From Tolypeutes matacus (lineage: Eukaryota; Chordata; Mammalia; Cingulata; Chlamyphoridae), in the NCBI GenBank assembly GCA_026826555.1, contig JAKSZT010054215.1, forward strand, positions 27,907,743 through 27,971,742: a stretch of 64,000 nucleotides of DNA. Direction: 5' to 3'. Below the pieces are notes generated by a model, which had not been told where the DNA came from, ran no database searches, and saw only the letters and a program-made list of their open reading frames with translations. How positions within the stretch are numbered: the first letter of the stretch is position 1; every line of letters starts with the position of its first letter. Both the position numbers and the translations under genes were made by a program. Shown piece after piece: positions 45,190-55,935 of this stretch.

Positions 45190-45268
45190 CCAAACTATCA
45201 CAATCAAAATCCCAGCAGCATTTTGTATAAATTGACAAACTAATTCTAAAATGGAAATGGAAATACAA
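45190..45268 (+). pseudogene. Old L1 ORF2 fragment, middle part
   Basis: 'ccaaactatcacaatcaaaa' and 'cccagcagcattttgtataa' continue L1 ORF2 directly from the left flank once the insertion is removed. Confidence 0.75.
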
Positions 45269-45415
45269 TAGACCATGAATATGAAAATAATTTTTTATGA
45301 TGAATGCACAACACTGTGACTATAGCAAAAGTCATTGATTGTACACTTTGGATGGAATGTATGGTGAGTGAATATATTTCAATAAAACTGCTTTTTTTTT
45401 TTTTTAATTGAAAAA
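45269..45415 (+). mobile_element. L1-type 3' tail inserted in L1 ORF2
   Basis: 'tgatgaatgcacaacactgt', 'attgattgtacactttggat' and 'gaatatatttcaataaaact' form the terminal part of a xenarthran-type L1 3' UTR, ending in a T/A tract. The same tail in antisense is seen at 51.82 kb. Confidence 0.55.
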
Positions 45416-45434
45416 AAAAGAGCCCTCCTCAACC

Positions 45435-45580
45435 TAGTCCATCTGACTAGGGTGACCATGTGATCTGGTTTGCCAAGACAGTCCCAGTTTATTCCTACTG
45501 TCCTTGTATAACAGTTACTATTACCACTGATTCACTCTCAAAGGTGTCCCTGTCTGGATAATAAATTGTATGGCCATGAA
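45435..45580. repeat. Possible old DNA-transposon MER element
   Basis: 'agggtgaccatgtgatctgg' and 'agacagtcccagtttattcc' resemble a mammalian MER-type DNA repeat with inverted ends (agggtgaccat / atggcca). The name is not certain. Confidence 0.45.
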
Positions 45581-45589
45581 AAAGAAGGA

Positions 45590-46610
45590 AAAAAACACAA
45601 TTTTTTAAAAGAAGAAAAAAGATAGAAAATTTGCATTACCTGATACCAAAACTTACTCTAATACACAGTACTCAAACAGTGTGATAGTGACATGAGGTCA
45701 ATGGAGCAGACTAAAGAGTCCAAAAATATACTCACGTGTATGTGGTCAGTTGATTTTCAACAAGAGTGCCAAGGAAATTCAATGAGGAGAAAAAAGGGTC
45801 TTTACAATAACTGATGCTGATGCATCTGGATATCCATATGGATAAAAATGAATCTTTGACCCTTATATCACACTATGCACAAAAACTAATTTAAAATGTA
45901 TTGTAGATCTAAATATCAAAGGTAAAATATAATATTTCTAGAAGAAAACATAGAAGAAAGATTTGTGACATTGACAGAAGATTTCTTAGGACACAAAAAT
46001 CATAAACCATAAAAGGAAAAAAAAAATGATAAACTGAAGTTCATCAAAATTAAGCTTTTCATTATTGAAATAACCATTGGGAATCTTAAAGGCAAGCCAC
46101 AGATTGGGAGAGAATATTCAGAATTCATATAAATGACAAAGGTCTTGTATCCAGAATATATAAAGAAGTCAACAACTAAATAATAATGTCAAACAGCACA
46201 ATTGTAAAATGGTCAAAAGACACTTTACAAAATATGATATTGGAATGGCCAATGTGCATATGAGGAGATGCTCAATAGCAAAAGTCATCAGGAAATGCAA
46301 ATTAAAACCACAATGAAATGCCTCTACATACCCATAGAATGGCTAAAATTAAAAGGACTAATAATACCAACTGTTGGTGACAAAATTGAACAACTAGTGT
46401 TTCAAACATTGCAGGTGGGTGTGTAAAATGGAACAACCATTTTGGAAAAGTTTCACAGATTCATATAAATTTAAATATATACATATCATGTGATCTAACA
46501 ATTCCTTTTCAAGGCATTTACCCAAAACAAATGAAAACTTATGTCCACAAATGACTATTATATAACTATTTTAACAGTTTTATTCATAATAGCCAAATCT
46601 GAATTTATTC
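45590..46610 (+). pseudogene. Old L1 ORF2 C-terminal region and 3' part
   Basis: 'tcaatggagcagactaaaga', 'tgattttcaacaagagtgcc', 'atgaggagatgctcaatagc', 'agaatggctaaaattaaaag' and 'atttacccaaaacaaatgaa' occur in the order of L1 ORF2 from the RNase-H-distal part to the C terminus. Many frame breaks. Confidence 0.8.
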
Positions 46611-46717
46611 TTTTTCATGAACAAAGGCTGCATTGAACATTTTTCCTCACAATTATAGTATATTATAATAAAAAGTTCACTCCTACCCTATTTCTTTTTG
46701 CTAAGGGAAATAAGAAC

Positions 46718-46800
46718 TGTGTCTTATTTAATATTGCAGCCTTATTACCTAGTTTAATGTCCAGCACAGAGGAGGAGCTGAACAAATGTTTGTTGGTCAT
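46718..46800 (+). repeat. LINE L2 3' end
   Basis: 'gaactgtgtcttatttaata', 'atgtccagcacagaggagga' and 'ctgaacaaatgtttgttggt' give a clear L2 tail. Confidence 0.8.
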
Positions 46801-48244
46801 GATATAAGTAAGCACAAGTTCAAGTCCTTCAAGGATATAACCTTACTTTAAATCACAGCATTAGTAAACTGAAAGCAGATGTGGTTTCCCTTTACCTTTA
46901 GTTAAGGGATTCAAAGGTAGCTCCCTGCTGCCACATCTTCCCAGGGGCTGAAGTTAGTCACTCTAGGGTGACTCTGGGAGGAGGCCCTGGGTCAGGATGG
47001 TGAAGAAAGTCTTTCCTCTTCTTGCCACCCTCAGCTAAGATTATGCAGCCACAATTGAGGACCACATCAAGCACTAGAATTCTAAAATCAGGAGGGTTCT
47101 AGATCAAGTTTCCCTGGTTTAAGGGAACTTAAACTGCCAGATGTACAGAGTCTTATGACATAAAAACAAAAAATTAGGTTCCTAGTTCTCCCAGTCATAT
47201 TATTAATGTCAAATCTGTTCTAATTCAATAACTAGTTTAACTTGAGTATGATTCCAAGATTAACTCTCAACTAATATTGGGTAGACAGACATAAAATTTA
47301 AGTGGCAATGGAAATTATTTTTCCTTCTGAATTGACATAATTACTTTTAGCGTCAGCTAGACTGAAGAAAATCAAAAGCACAAAACTCCAAGCAGCTTCC
47401 AGAGAATTAATATAGAAAACCCCAAACCCCTTACACAGAACACCAGAGCCGGTTCACCCCTTTGTCCCCAATCAAGCAGTGATTTGGATTGTCAAGAGGT
47501 AAACAGACGTAATTGTTCCATTCCCTCCAGTTAAGAGTCTTCCCCTAATTATGGCTGCCCTTGGAAAGGCGATGAAAATGCCAAAGTTCAAACATGCTTT
47601 AAGATAATACACATGCTCCAAAGCTCCCTGGGAAGATTAGGGATCATTATCAAAATGGAAACATAAGATGGGCTCGGGTTTTTGCAGAGCAAGCCCTCCA
47701 TTGTTTATTCCTGTTATTTTCTGGTCTCTTTTATAATAATTGCTGTTCCTTGCCTTTGAGGAGGAGATGTTGGGGTTTGGAAAAAAAAAAAAAAAAAAAA
47801 AAACCTTCAAAGGGCCCAGAAGTTCTTTCCTGCAGATTTTGCAAGTTTTAGCCATTTGTTTCTGAAATAATTAATTCTGGTATAAAAGAAGACACAGCCA
47901 CCTTAACCTTCCAGAGGTTAGCTGAAGTTTCAGGCACACTTTACTGACAAGCTCATCAAGAGGCGCTGGGGTACCAGGATTTTACAAATCACCCTTCGCT
48001 TTGTGGGCGGTTCACTAAATTGATGATACATTGATGATGTATTTGCCCTTCCCTAACTTTATATCCTTTCAATGATCTTGGAGAATTGTTATTTAATGGG
48101 AAAGCAGGGGGGAAATCAGTAAACACTTAGGTCTTCAGATTTGAAAAAAGCATTAAATGTCCACTTAATCAATTGACAAACCGCCAAGTATTTATTTGAG
48201 ACGCATGTGTGCCCTCCCATCCAGACAGTGCCCCTCAAAGGAAA
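46801..48244. other. Unique block, repeat-poor
   Basis: No interspersed repeat recognised. Contains several TAATTA-type homeodomain core sites (47534, 47867) and a TATA-like tataaaag at 47881. The absence of old repeats fits a constrained regulatory segment, but conservation cannot be judged from one sequence. Confidence 0.35.
47781..47803. repeat. (A)23 homopolymer
   Basis: Twenty-three uninterrupted A. The sequence before it is not a recognisable retrocopy or SINE body. Confidence 0.95.
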
Positions 48245-48305
48245 TTTTTGTCTTTGCGTCTCCAATGCCTGGCGCCCAGGAAGTCTCAATAAAGATTCAT
48301 TAAGC
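48245..48305 (+). repeat. L2 3' end fragment
   Basis: 'gcctggcgcccaggaagtct' followed by 'caataaagattcattaag' is a short L2 tail. Confidence 0.55.
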
Positions 48306-48559
48306 TAAGCCCAACATTCCATGAAGCTAAGTGCAGAAAAATAGGTTAAAAAATCGGTCTCTGTCGTCCAGGACAAGTCTTCACAGATTTTCTCAGTGTG
48401 CATTTACCTGTAGAAGAATCCCCTGGGGGGAGGAGTAAGGCGCAAACACACAGGAAGGTTTCAGTAGAAAAGGTAGGTACTTGCTAAGACTGAATCAGAC
48501 GTGCATGGAAGTTGGAAAAACACTGGCCTAGAGATTTCTAGAATGAGCCAAGTAGACAT
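48306..48559. other. Unique stretch
   Basis: No feature recognised. Confidence 0.3.
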
Positions 48560-48690
48560 TAAAGGCTTTCTTGCCCAACCATTTTTCAGATAAGAATGTT
48601 CAGACTAGAAAGATGAAATGATTTCCCTGGAGGTCACACAGCAAATTTAGACCTCCAGACCCCTAACGTCAAGCTCTGCTGATTTCACTA
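48560..48690 (-). repeat. MIR SINE, antisense
   Basis: 'catttttcagataagaatgt', 'atttccctggaggtcacaca' and 'gtcaagctctgctgatttca' are an antisense MIR. Confidence 0.65.
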
Positions 48691-50154
48691 TTCCATGGAG
48701 ACATTCTGTTGCTCGGTTAAGCAACACCCCCGTGACTGCCTGGCTGTCTGCAGCCCCGGCGCCACCAGATGTAGAGGCACCGCTGCCGGCGATCTGACGA
48801 CCCCCACACGCTCCTATCTTTCCAAAACACCTTCCTTTCCCTTGGCGATGCATCCGCACTTTTGACACATGTACGGAAACAGTGTGAAATTATATTAACC
48901 CATGAATAATTTCACTAGCAAGAAATAAAAGAGAGGAACGGGTATTGCTTCTTGCTTTAGTAACAGAGTATCTTAATGTTTTCTTTCATTTTGTTTTGCC
49001 CCTAACATCCCAGCCCAGCCCAGCCTGCCCTGCGAGCCTCTCCCCAAACCACCCTCAATGGTCTCTCGCCTCCCACCCCGCCCCTCTTTTCATCTACTCA
49101 GCCATCAAGGTTTCAGGTAGAAGCTCCGGCTTTCCAGATTACTCCCAATAATGACAAATGGCACATTCCCGGTGGACAGCTCTGCCCCCACTACAGCCTT
49201 ATCTCAGAGGCTGCTCCCAGGGCGCCTCCAAGACCGCAAGCTTCCAGAAAGCTCGGAACAAATGCTATCGTTTTTATTTTTCTTTCAGTTTTCTGTAAAC
49301 ATCACAAAGTATATGTTGAATAAGTGTTTGCTAAATGAAGGGATAAACAAAATATCTTTTCCTATCTGGTATATATCAAAATATTTAGTATATCTGAGAA
49401 ATTGTGTAAAGTATATTAATAATTTCACTAGTGAAGGAATAGTTCTAGGATGATAGACTCCAACTCAAAATGAAGTATAGTGTTACTTTAGGAAATTAAT
49501 ATTTGTTAGTTTTTTAAAGTGAGAAAAGAAAATATTAATAAAAGTGAACTAGGTCAACAGAGCAGCTGGGATTTGAAGTGAGAGGTGCCATGGAGCCATC
49601 GTAGGTTCTTAGGAAGAGTGTCCATGGTGGAACATAGTAAGGAAAAATAACACAGGAAAACCACACCACCCAGGAATGGATCTGCCGCCCTGAGTGTCAG
49701 GGGATGGAGGCAGAGCGATGGCTGTGGTCATTTTTGTTTCAGGTCACAGCTCAGTGCCTTGAGAATATTTGTGTTCAACATTTTTATCCCCACTTATTTC
49801 CAAACAAGGTTGCAGGACACTGAAAGTAGGATCACACAAGGAAGTAGGATTGAGAATAGAGAAATATTACTATTTTTTAATTAGCATCTTTGTATATGAA
49901 GGATAAAAAGAAAGTACACAATGGGCATAGCATCAAAATGGTTTTTAAAAAGCCCCAGGTTTTAGGGGAGAGCAACAGCATCCACAAAGAACTCTACGCC
50001 CCTACGAATACTACCAGCAGTGAGAGGGAGCTATGAAAATGTTCATCAGAAACGGGGACGTTGATATTGACCTTATCACCCCACGAGGGCCTGGGCATCT
50101 GGAGAATGTGGGGAAGCCTAATGACAAATGGCCTCTCTCTGAAAAGCTCAGGTG
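48691..50154. other. Unique stretch, locally CpG-bearing
   Basis: 48715-48860 has more CpGs than its neighbours. 48990-49080 is C-rich. A short L2-like tail is possible at 49290-49345. ORFs at 48945-49151 and 49151-49453 have no recognised domain. Confidence 0.3.
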
Positions 50155-50726
50155 ATCACAAGTCATTCTTTGATAAATATTTATTAAGCATCAAATGAGT
50201 GCAAGGAATAAAAAATGATGAATTACTAAAAGATATTTTCTTAAAGAGCTTATAGCCATTGAGGGAAATAAAACACTTCCATACATATATACAGTATTAC
50301 AACTCAACAACTGTTAAGTATATACTATGCTCTAGAATTCTCCTAAATACTAGAATAAGGTACTTGAAAGAAAATGGTCTCTATCCTCAAGACATTTATA
50401 ATGTAGGTAGAGAGACAAGCAATGTACATGGAAAAATTTGCAAGCCATATGAACCAGTTATAGGCAATTATTTCAATCTGGTAGGAGAGCAAAGAAATGC
50501 TCTGCGAATTTTGAAAATGAAGACTTAATTATAACATGAAATAAAGAAGGGGGATTTGTGGGGAGCAGAGGAAACGGTGAAAATGACATAAGCATTGAGA
50601 AATGACTAGAATTAGGATCCATGGAAAGATGGGCTGGGGAAGCTCAGAGGCAGGAACAAAACATATAGAGAAGAAAGCCTGTGACTGACCTCTGGGAAGA
50701 AGCCAGCTCATGCCTGAGTAATAAAT
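50155..50726 (-). repeat. LINE L2, antisense
   Basis: 'tttgataaatatttattaag', 'ctctatcctcaagacattta', 'ggaagctcagaggcaggaac' and neighbours follow the antisense L2 order, perhaps as two overlapping copies. Confidence 0.55.
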
Positions 50727-51152
50727 GTTACAACCTCAAGAAATTACAACATTGATGTGGAGCCAGTGGCCACTGGAGCCTCTGGGGGCAGGGGAGGGAA
50801 AAACAGTTGTAATACAGGGGCTTTTTCGGGACTTGGGAATTGCCCTGAATGACGTTGCAGAGACAGATATAGGCCATCTTATATCGTCATATAACATGCA
50901 GAACTGTGTGGGACAGAGTGTAGACTACAATGTGAACTATGGTCCATGCTGAATGGCAAAGCCCCAGGATGTGTCTATCAACTGCAATGAATGTGCCACA
51001 CAAATGAAGGATGTTTATGTGGGAGGGTGTGGGAGGTGAGGGGAGTGGGGCATATGGGAATCCCTATATTTTTTTGTGTAACATTTATGTAATCTAATTA
51101 TCTTTTAAAAAAAGAAATAAAATTAAAAAAAAAAAAAAAGTTACAATCTCAA
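50727..51152 (+). mobile_element. L1 3' end (xenarthran-type) with target duplication and A-tail
   Basis: The insert 50740-51139 is flanked by gttacaacctcaa (50727-50739) and gttacaatctcaa (51140-51152), 12 of 13 identical. It carries 'tggagccagtggccactgga', 'gctgaatggcaaagccccag', 'atatgggaatccctatattt' and ends in a 15-A tail. 5'-truncated. It is the inverted partner of the copy at 52.2 kb. Confidence 0.85.
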
Positions 51153-51814
51153 CACAGGGTGAGGGAAGATTCTTTAAGTGTCTTGAACCTTGTTCCAGAA
51201 CTATGTGTCCTCAAAACATGAAGGTCAGGCATGCTTTGGCATGTGGCACTGTATCAGCCCAGCACAAAACCAACCTGATCCCCTCATCCCTAAGGCTAGG
51301 ATCACCACCTCAGAAATGACCACAAACTTGAATGCATGCCAAGCCTCTCTCTCCAAGCTACAGTTTCAAATCCTTTCTCCAACCCCAGGAACTCAGGAAA
51401 ATGTAAAACTTAAACATTAGCAGGGTAGATGCTGAAATCAAAAGCAACCACATCCATGGCATGCTTATAAGTGACTCAGAAAAGCTTTTTTTTTTCCCCT
51501 CAACAGTTCTTTGTGATTCTCTATAGCTTTGAAAATGAGGTCCTCCTGCCTCCTTTTTCACAATTTCATGATACAGAGAAAAGAAACATTCGGCTTTTTT
51601 TGCAAACTGGAAAAGGATTATGCTTACATTTCATCCCATTCAACAACAACTCAGCAGCAGTTAATGAGATTTGCTTTCCTTCCTAGCGCTCCCAGAAGCC
51701 ATCCATTCTCTACCAGGCAGGGTCTAGCCACAAAAAACATTTCCATCCCAATTTACAGGTTTTCAGACAGCTAGAAGAGGGATGGCTTGGCAATCGGAGT
51801 TGCCATAAAACTTT
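51153..51814. other. Spacer between the two inverted L1 3' ends
   Basis: Unassigned sequence with a T-run at about 51487. No exon recognised. Confidence 0.3.
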
Positions 51815-52184
51815 TTTTTAAAACAAATCAATTTATTGATACATATTAACAAAGCATATACCCTTTCAAAGTGTACAATCAATGGTATTTGGTATAATCA
51901 CATAGTTGTCCATTTGTCACTTCAGTCATTATTAAAGCATTTTCATTATTCCAATAATATTAAAAAAAAAAAAAAAAACAAACTCATCACCACTCAATCT
52001 CTCTGTACTTACCATGTCATACATAGCTACGAATCTGTTTCCACGTCTCTAGTTTATTTGTATTTATATTTTGTAAAAACAGTCTTACATATGCAATATA
52101 ACCTGTATTCATATTTTACATGAGGTTTCACTATGTTATACAGTCCCATGCTATATTTTTTTGGTTTTACCTCTGTAGACTTTT
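51815..52184 (-). mobile_element. L1-type 3' UTR, antisense (second subfamily)
   Basis: 'acaaatcaatttattgatac', 'aaagtgtacaatcaatggta' and 'aatcacatagttgtccattt' are the antisense of the L1 tail also seen at 45.27 kb and of the block at 13.93 kb. An A-run at 51961-51978 interrupts it. Confidence 0.55.
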
Positions 52185-53180
52185 TTTTAAAAAGACACTT
52201 ATGTTACACTAAAGATATAGGGATTCCCATATGCCCCACCCCCCACACCTCCCACATGAACATCCTTCATTAGTATGACACATTCATTGCAATTGATAAA
52301 CACATCCTGGGGCTTTGCCATTCAGCATGGACCAGAGTTCACATTATAGTCTACACTCTCTCCCACACAGTTCCGCATGCTATGTGATGATATAAAATGG
52401 CCTATATCTATCGTTGCAATGTCACTCAGGACGATTCTCAAGTTCCAAAAAAGCCCTGTATTACAACTGTTTTTCCCTCTCTTTGCCCCCAGAGCCTCCA
52501 GTGGCCACTGGCTCCACATCAATATTGCAATTTCTTCCATTGCTAGAATCACAATATGTCTATAGTAAAATACCAGTAAGTCCACTCTAGTCCATAGCTC
52601 TCCCCCCAATCCTGAGGATTCTGTGATAGTGACGTCCACTTCACCTCCAATTGAGAGGGGGCTTATATCCCATGGGGAAGATGGATGGGACTATCCTTTC
52701 TGCAGCTGCAGACTCTCTCCATTCCCTGGGATGGCCGTTGTCCATCATCATCTCCCTGCCAGTTGTCCTGGGTGAGTCCAGTGAGCTGTAGAGTAGGTGT
52801 TGCAACTCCGCGGAGGTTCCAGGCCCAACTGGCACATGGACAGCTCAAAGACTCCAGTCTCTGGACGTACACCTACAAACTCCAATACCAACTATAGGTT
52901 TAAATAGAAGGGACAGATGAGCCATGTGCAGGGAAGACATAACTGAGTCCAACTCTGTCACTCTCAGGAGCAGAAACTCCAGAGTAGGGCCCACTGGCAA
53001 GGCACCAAACCCCGGAACTATCTGCCCTGACCATAGGACCTGGGTGCCTCCAGAGCTCTCAGGAGCCCCTCTATCTGGGGCAGTATCCACTTTGGAAGTC
53101 CATGAGATCCTGCTGATATGTGTGTAAGCATTACCTCTAGAATGACCTCCCAACTCACTTTGAAGTCTCTTAGCCATATA
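52185..53180 (-). mobile_element. L1 3' region, about 1 kb, antisense (xenarthran-type)
   Basis: This is the longest copy in the window. The T-run near 52181 is its A-tail. Reading from the right end on the minus strand, it includes 'gctgtccatgtgccagttgg', 'ggacaactggcagggagatg', 'tggagccagtggccactgga' and 'gctgaatggcaaagccccag'. The segments correspond in order to those of the 44254-45172 and 50740-51139 copies. The 105- and 110-codon minus-strand ORFs lie within it. They are element-derived, not host genes. Confidence 0.75.
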
Positions 53181-55169
53181 AACTCATTTTAAATACAGAA
53201 TTTTCTATAGAAAGCACCATAATAGATATTTGTTTAAATCAAACCTCTGCTGACTCTCTTTCAAGATAAATTATGCATTCTATATCCCATTTCCCCCAAA
53301 TATACTGAGAGCATTTTTGTACAATGATGGTTCTTTTATCTTTCTTTGACTGGCTGGCTACAGTGAGAAACATACAATTCACACAGGAACCCAAAAGCAG
53401 ATACGCCACAAAGCCCAAGCACAGCACTGGCCACTGGCACAACTAGTTAATACTTTCTCCTAAGACCTTCAAGGTGAGCAGACATTCCACCTAACAGAGA
53501 AGTCAAAGCCATACCAAGGAAACAAACCAATCTAGCCTCTGAGGTAATCTCTCGCCTTTCTCTGCTTTCATTTGTGCATCTGTAAAGTAAAAGGGTTACA
53601 TTACCAGGGAGCTGAAGTCAGAAACCACTAACATTCTATGACTCAAAAATCAGAAGGAAGACTAAGATTAGAAATAAGCTCATACTCAAATCCTTAGATA
53701 AAACTGGCTTCTTATAGTTTATCCCCTATAGAACCTGCACCAAAGTCACTGATAGATAATTTCATGAAGGACTCAAAGAGATTTCCTCTCCAAAATCTCT
53801 CCTCTCCTCTGGTTCTCCCCTAGTCTGAATTCTAGCTAAAGGTGGGAGGTGGGGGTGGGAATGTGCTTTGAAGTTTGAGGACACTTATGCAAAGATTCAG
53901 AATCATTTGCGTTTTCCTTCTACAGTTAGCCAACTCTTAATTGTCCCCACAGGACAAAGGGTGTTGAGAGTATTAGCTAATTTTTGTGAAGTGTTTTGAA
54001 GAGTATGAATTCTATGCAAGGTGGCCAAGAAGCATCAGTACTGGGCCCATTTTCACAGTAAAGAATAAAAGTCCCAGAATAAGAATTTAAATAGCTGAGA
54101 GCAGTAAAACAAACAAGGGGGGCCAGGAATGGTGATTCTGTTTTGCTTAGTTTGAAAAGCAAGAAAACCCCAACTAATGATTTTTAAACCAACTAATCTT
54201 TTTGAGTAGTGTTTGCTTAAAACTCTACTCAAAAAGAGCCACAACAAAGAACTTGAAAGTACATGTGCTTTGAAAGACAACGTGGAAACGGTAAGGAGTA
54301 AGGTACCTGAAGCCTACAGACAGGCTTCCAGTGAAAACCCCATCCTGTGAAGAAGTGATTCCAGGAGAGCAGCTCTTTCATGAGGACTGTGTGAAAGAAT
54401 GGTTTTGTGCTCAATTCTCAATAAATCTGACCTTCGAAGAGCAGTCTGCGCCCACAGACCAGCTCCACGGCAATGTGCGGCAAGGCAGGCAATTTCTACA
54501 AAGTTTATCATTCAGGTCTCAGGAGGAATTCCACACGCTGGCAAAACCTAAGTCTCATTAGAACCAGGAAACTCGGGCTGCCACCTTCTGCCAGGAAAGG
54601 ACAACGTTTCTTTTCTTCACAGCAAAAAGGGTTAACTTTTGGACAAAGTGGAGTTGAAAACTAAGGCATTTGTCCTACCAGTTCTGACCAAGAGCAATAC
54701 AATGTTGGCTGTCTTCCTTTAGGAGAGAGCCTGGGCGCTGTGCCTAGGGGTGTGAGATACAGCCCCTTCTGCACCCCATGGGCTGTCAGCCTCCCCCACC
54801 ACCTGGCTAAAATTCTGATCAATGTTGTCATTAAAACTAAACGGGACCTAGTATTGGCCCCATATGCAGAATCAGCTTCATAGCAGCCTCTGCTGTTCTG
54901 GACCCTAGTTTTGTAAAGGAGGTGGTAAATCTCTGCTTCCCCAATGCAATTCATTAAGTATTTGTGAATGGTCCACAAATAATTCCTAAGTAATTAGACA
55001 CTCTGTAAATGACTGATGTCTGTTGATTAACTACCATTCTTCCATGATCAGAAAAGAAGAAAAACAGAGTCTGTATAATCACATCAGCATGTAATTGTCC
55101 CGGTGGGTTGGACAATTTAAATGACCTATTGTCCCCTTTATAGGACATACATTGAAGGAGTGTTGGTAT
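53181..55169. other. Unique non-coding stretch
   Basis: No interspersed repeat clearly recognised. ORFs of 60-105 codons on both strands between 54229 and 54978 overlap and lack motifs. Confidence 0.35.
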
Positions 55170-55380
55170 TTGAGATTGGAGAAAGCAAGGCACAAATCCG
55201 ATGCTCATTGTCTTGATTTCTAGCTTTATAACCCTGGAGAAGTTCTCTAAACATTCTAAGGCACAAGTTTGTTACCAACAAAGTGGAAATTCTAATAATA
55301 CCTACCTTAATGGAGTTGTGAGCAAATGGAATTAACCACGAAAAGTACTTAGCGCAGTACTTGTACTCAAAACACATTCT
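55170..55380 (+). repeat. MIR SINE
   Basis: 'tagctttataaccctggaga', 'taataatacctaccttaatg' and 'aaaagtacttagcgcagtac' fit the MIR order. Confidence 0.7.
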
Positions 55381-55729
55381 TTTTTTATTGCTGTAAGTAT
55401 TTGTTTTTTCAATTTATTGTTAATTCTAAGTGCATTAAGGAAAAACATTAAGAAAATTTAGTTACAGTCCCCTTAACATAACTGTTTATATTTTCCCATG
55501 ACCCCTTCCAAATTTTATCCTTAAATATATATATTTTACACATTTACAATTATACTATTGATATAACTCTTGTTTTATATCATAATTTAAATTATGCCAT
55601 AAACTATTTTTCATTCTGTTTTAGACTCTTTGTAATTATAGTATGTAAAATCCCCATGATGGTCATTAAATTGGCCTAATGTAGGTTAATAAGAATTTCC
55701 TCCGCTGGGGAATGGTGATGACGTAGTAA
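55381..55729. other. AT-rich unassigned stretch
   Basis: Strongly AT-rich. May be an old L1 or L2 fragment, but no landmark is recognised. Confidence 0.3.
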
Positions 55730-55935
55730 ATATAACCACACACTTGGAGCCCAAAGACCTGGATTTTACTCTTTACTCTGCCACTTAACCACACAGCATG
55801 AAATAAGTCATTCCGCCTCTCTAAGCCTGGCCCATCTATAGGATGAAGGGGGGAAAGCCACCTCACTCAGAAGGTTACTGTGAGGATGAAATGAGAGAAA
55901 GTGTGTGGAAATACCGTGTAAACTGTAAGACACTG
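55730..55935 (+). repeat. MIR SINE
   Basis: 'gcccaaagacctggatttta', 'ctctaagcctggcccatcta' and 'ggttactgtgaggatgaaat' are a clear MIR. Confidence 0.8.

Noticed and set aside
47781..47803. A23 tract as the tail of a processed pseudogene or SINE
   Set aside because: Neither side shows a gene-like, SINE or L1 body, and there is no flanking target duplication.
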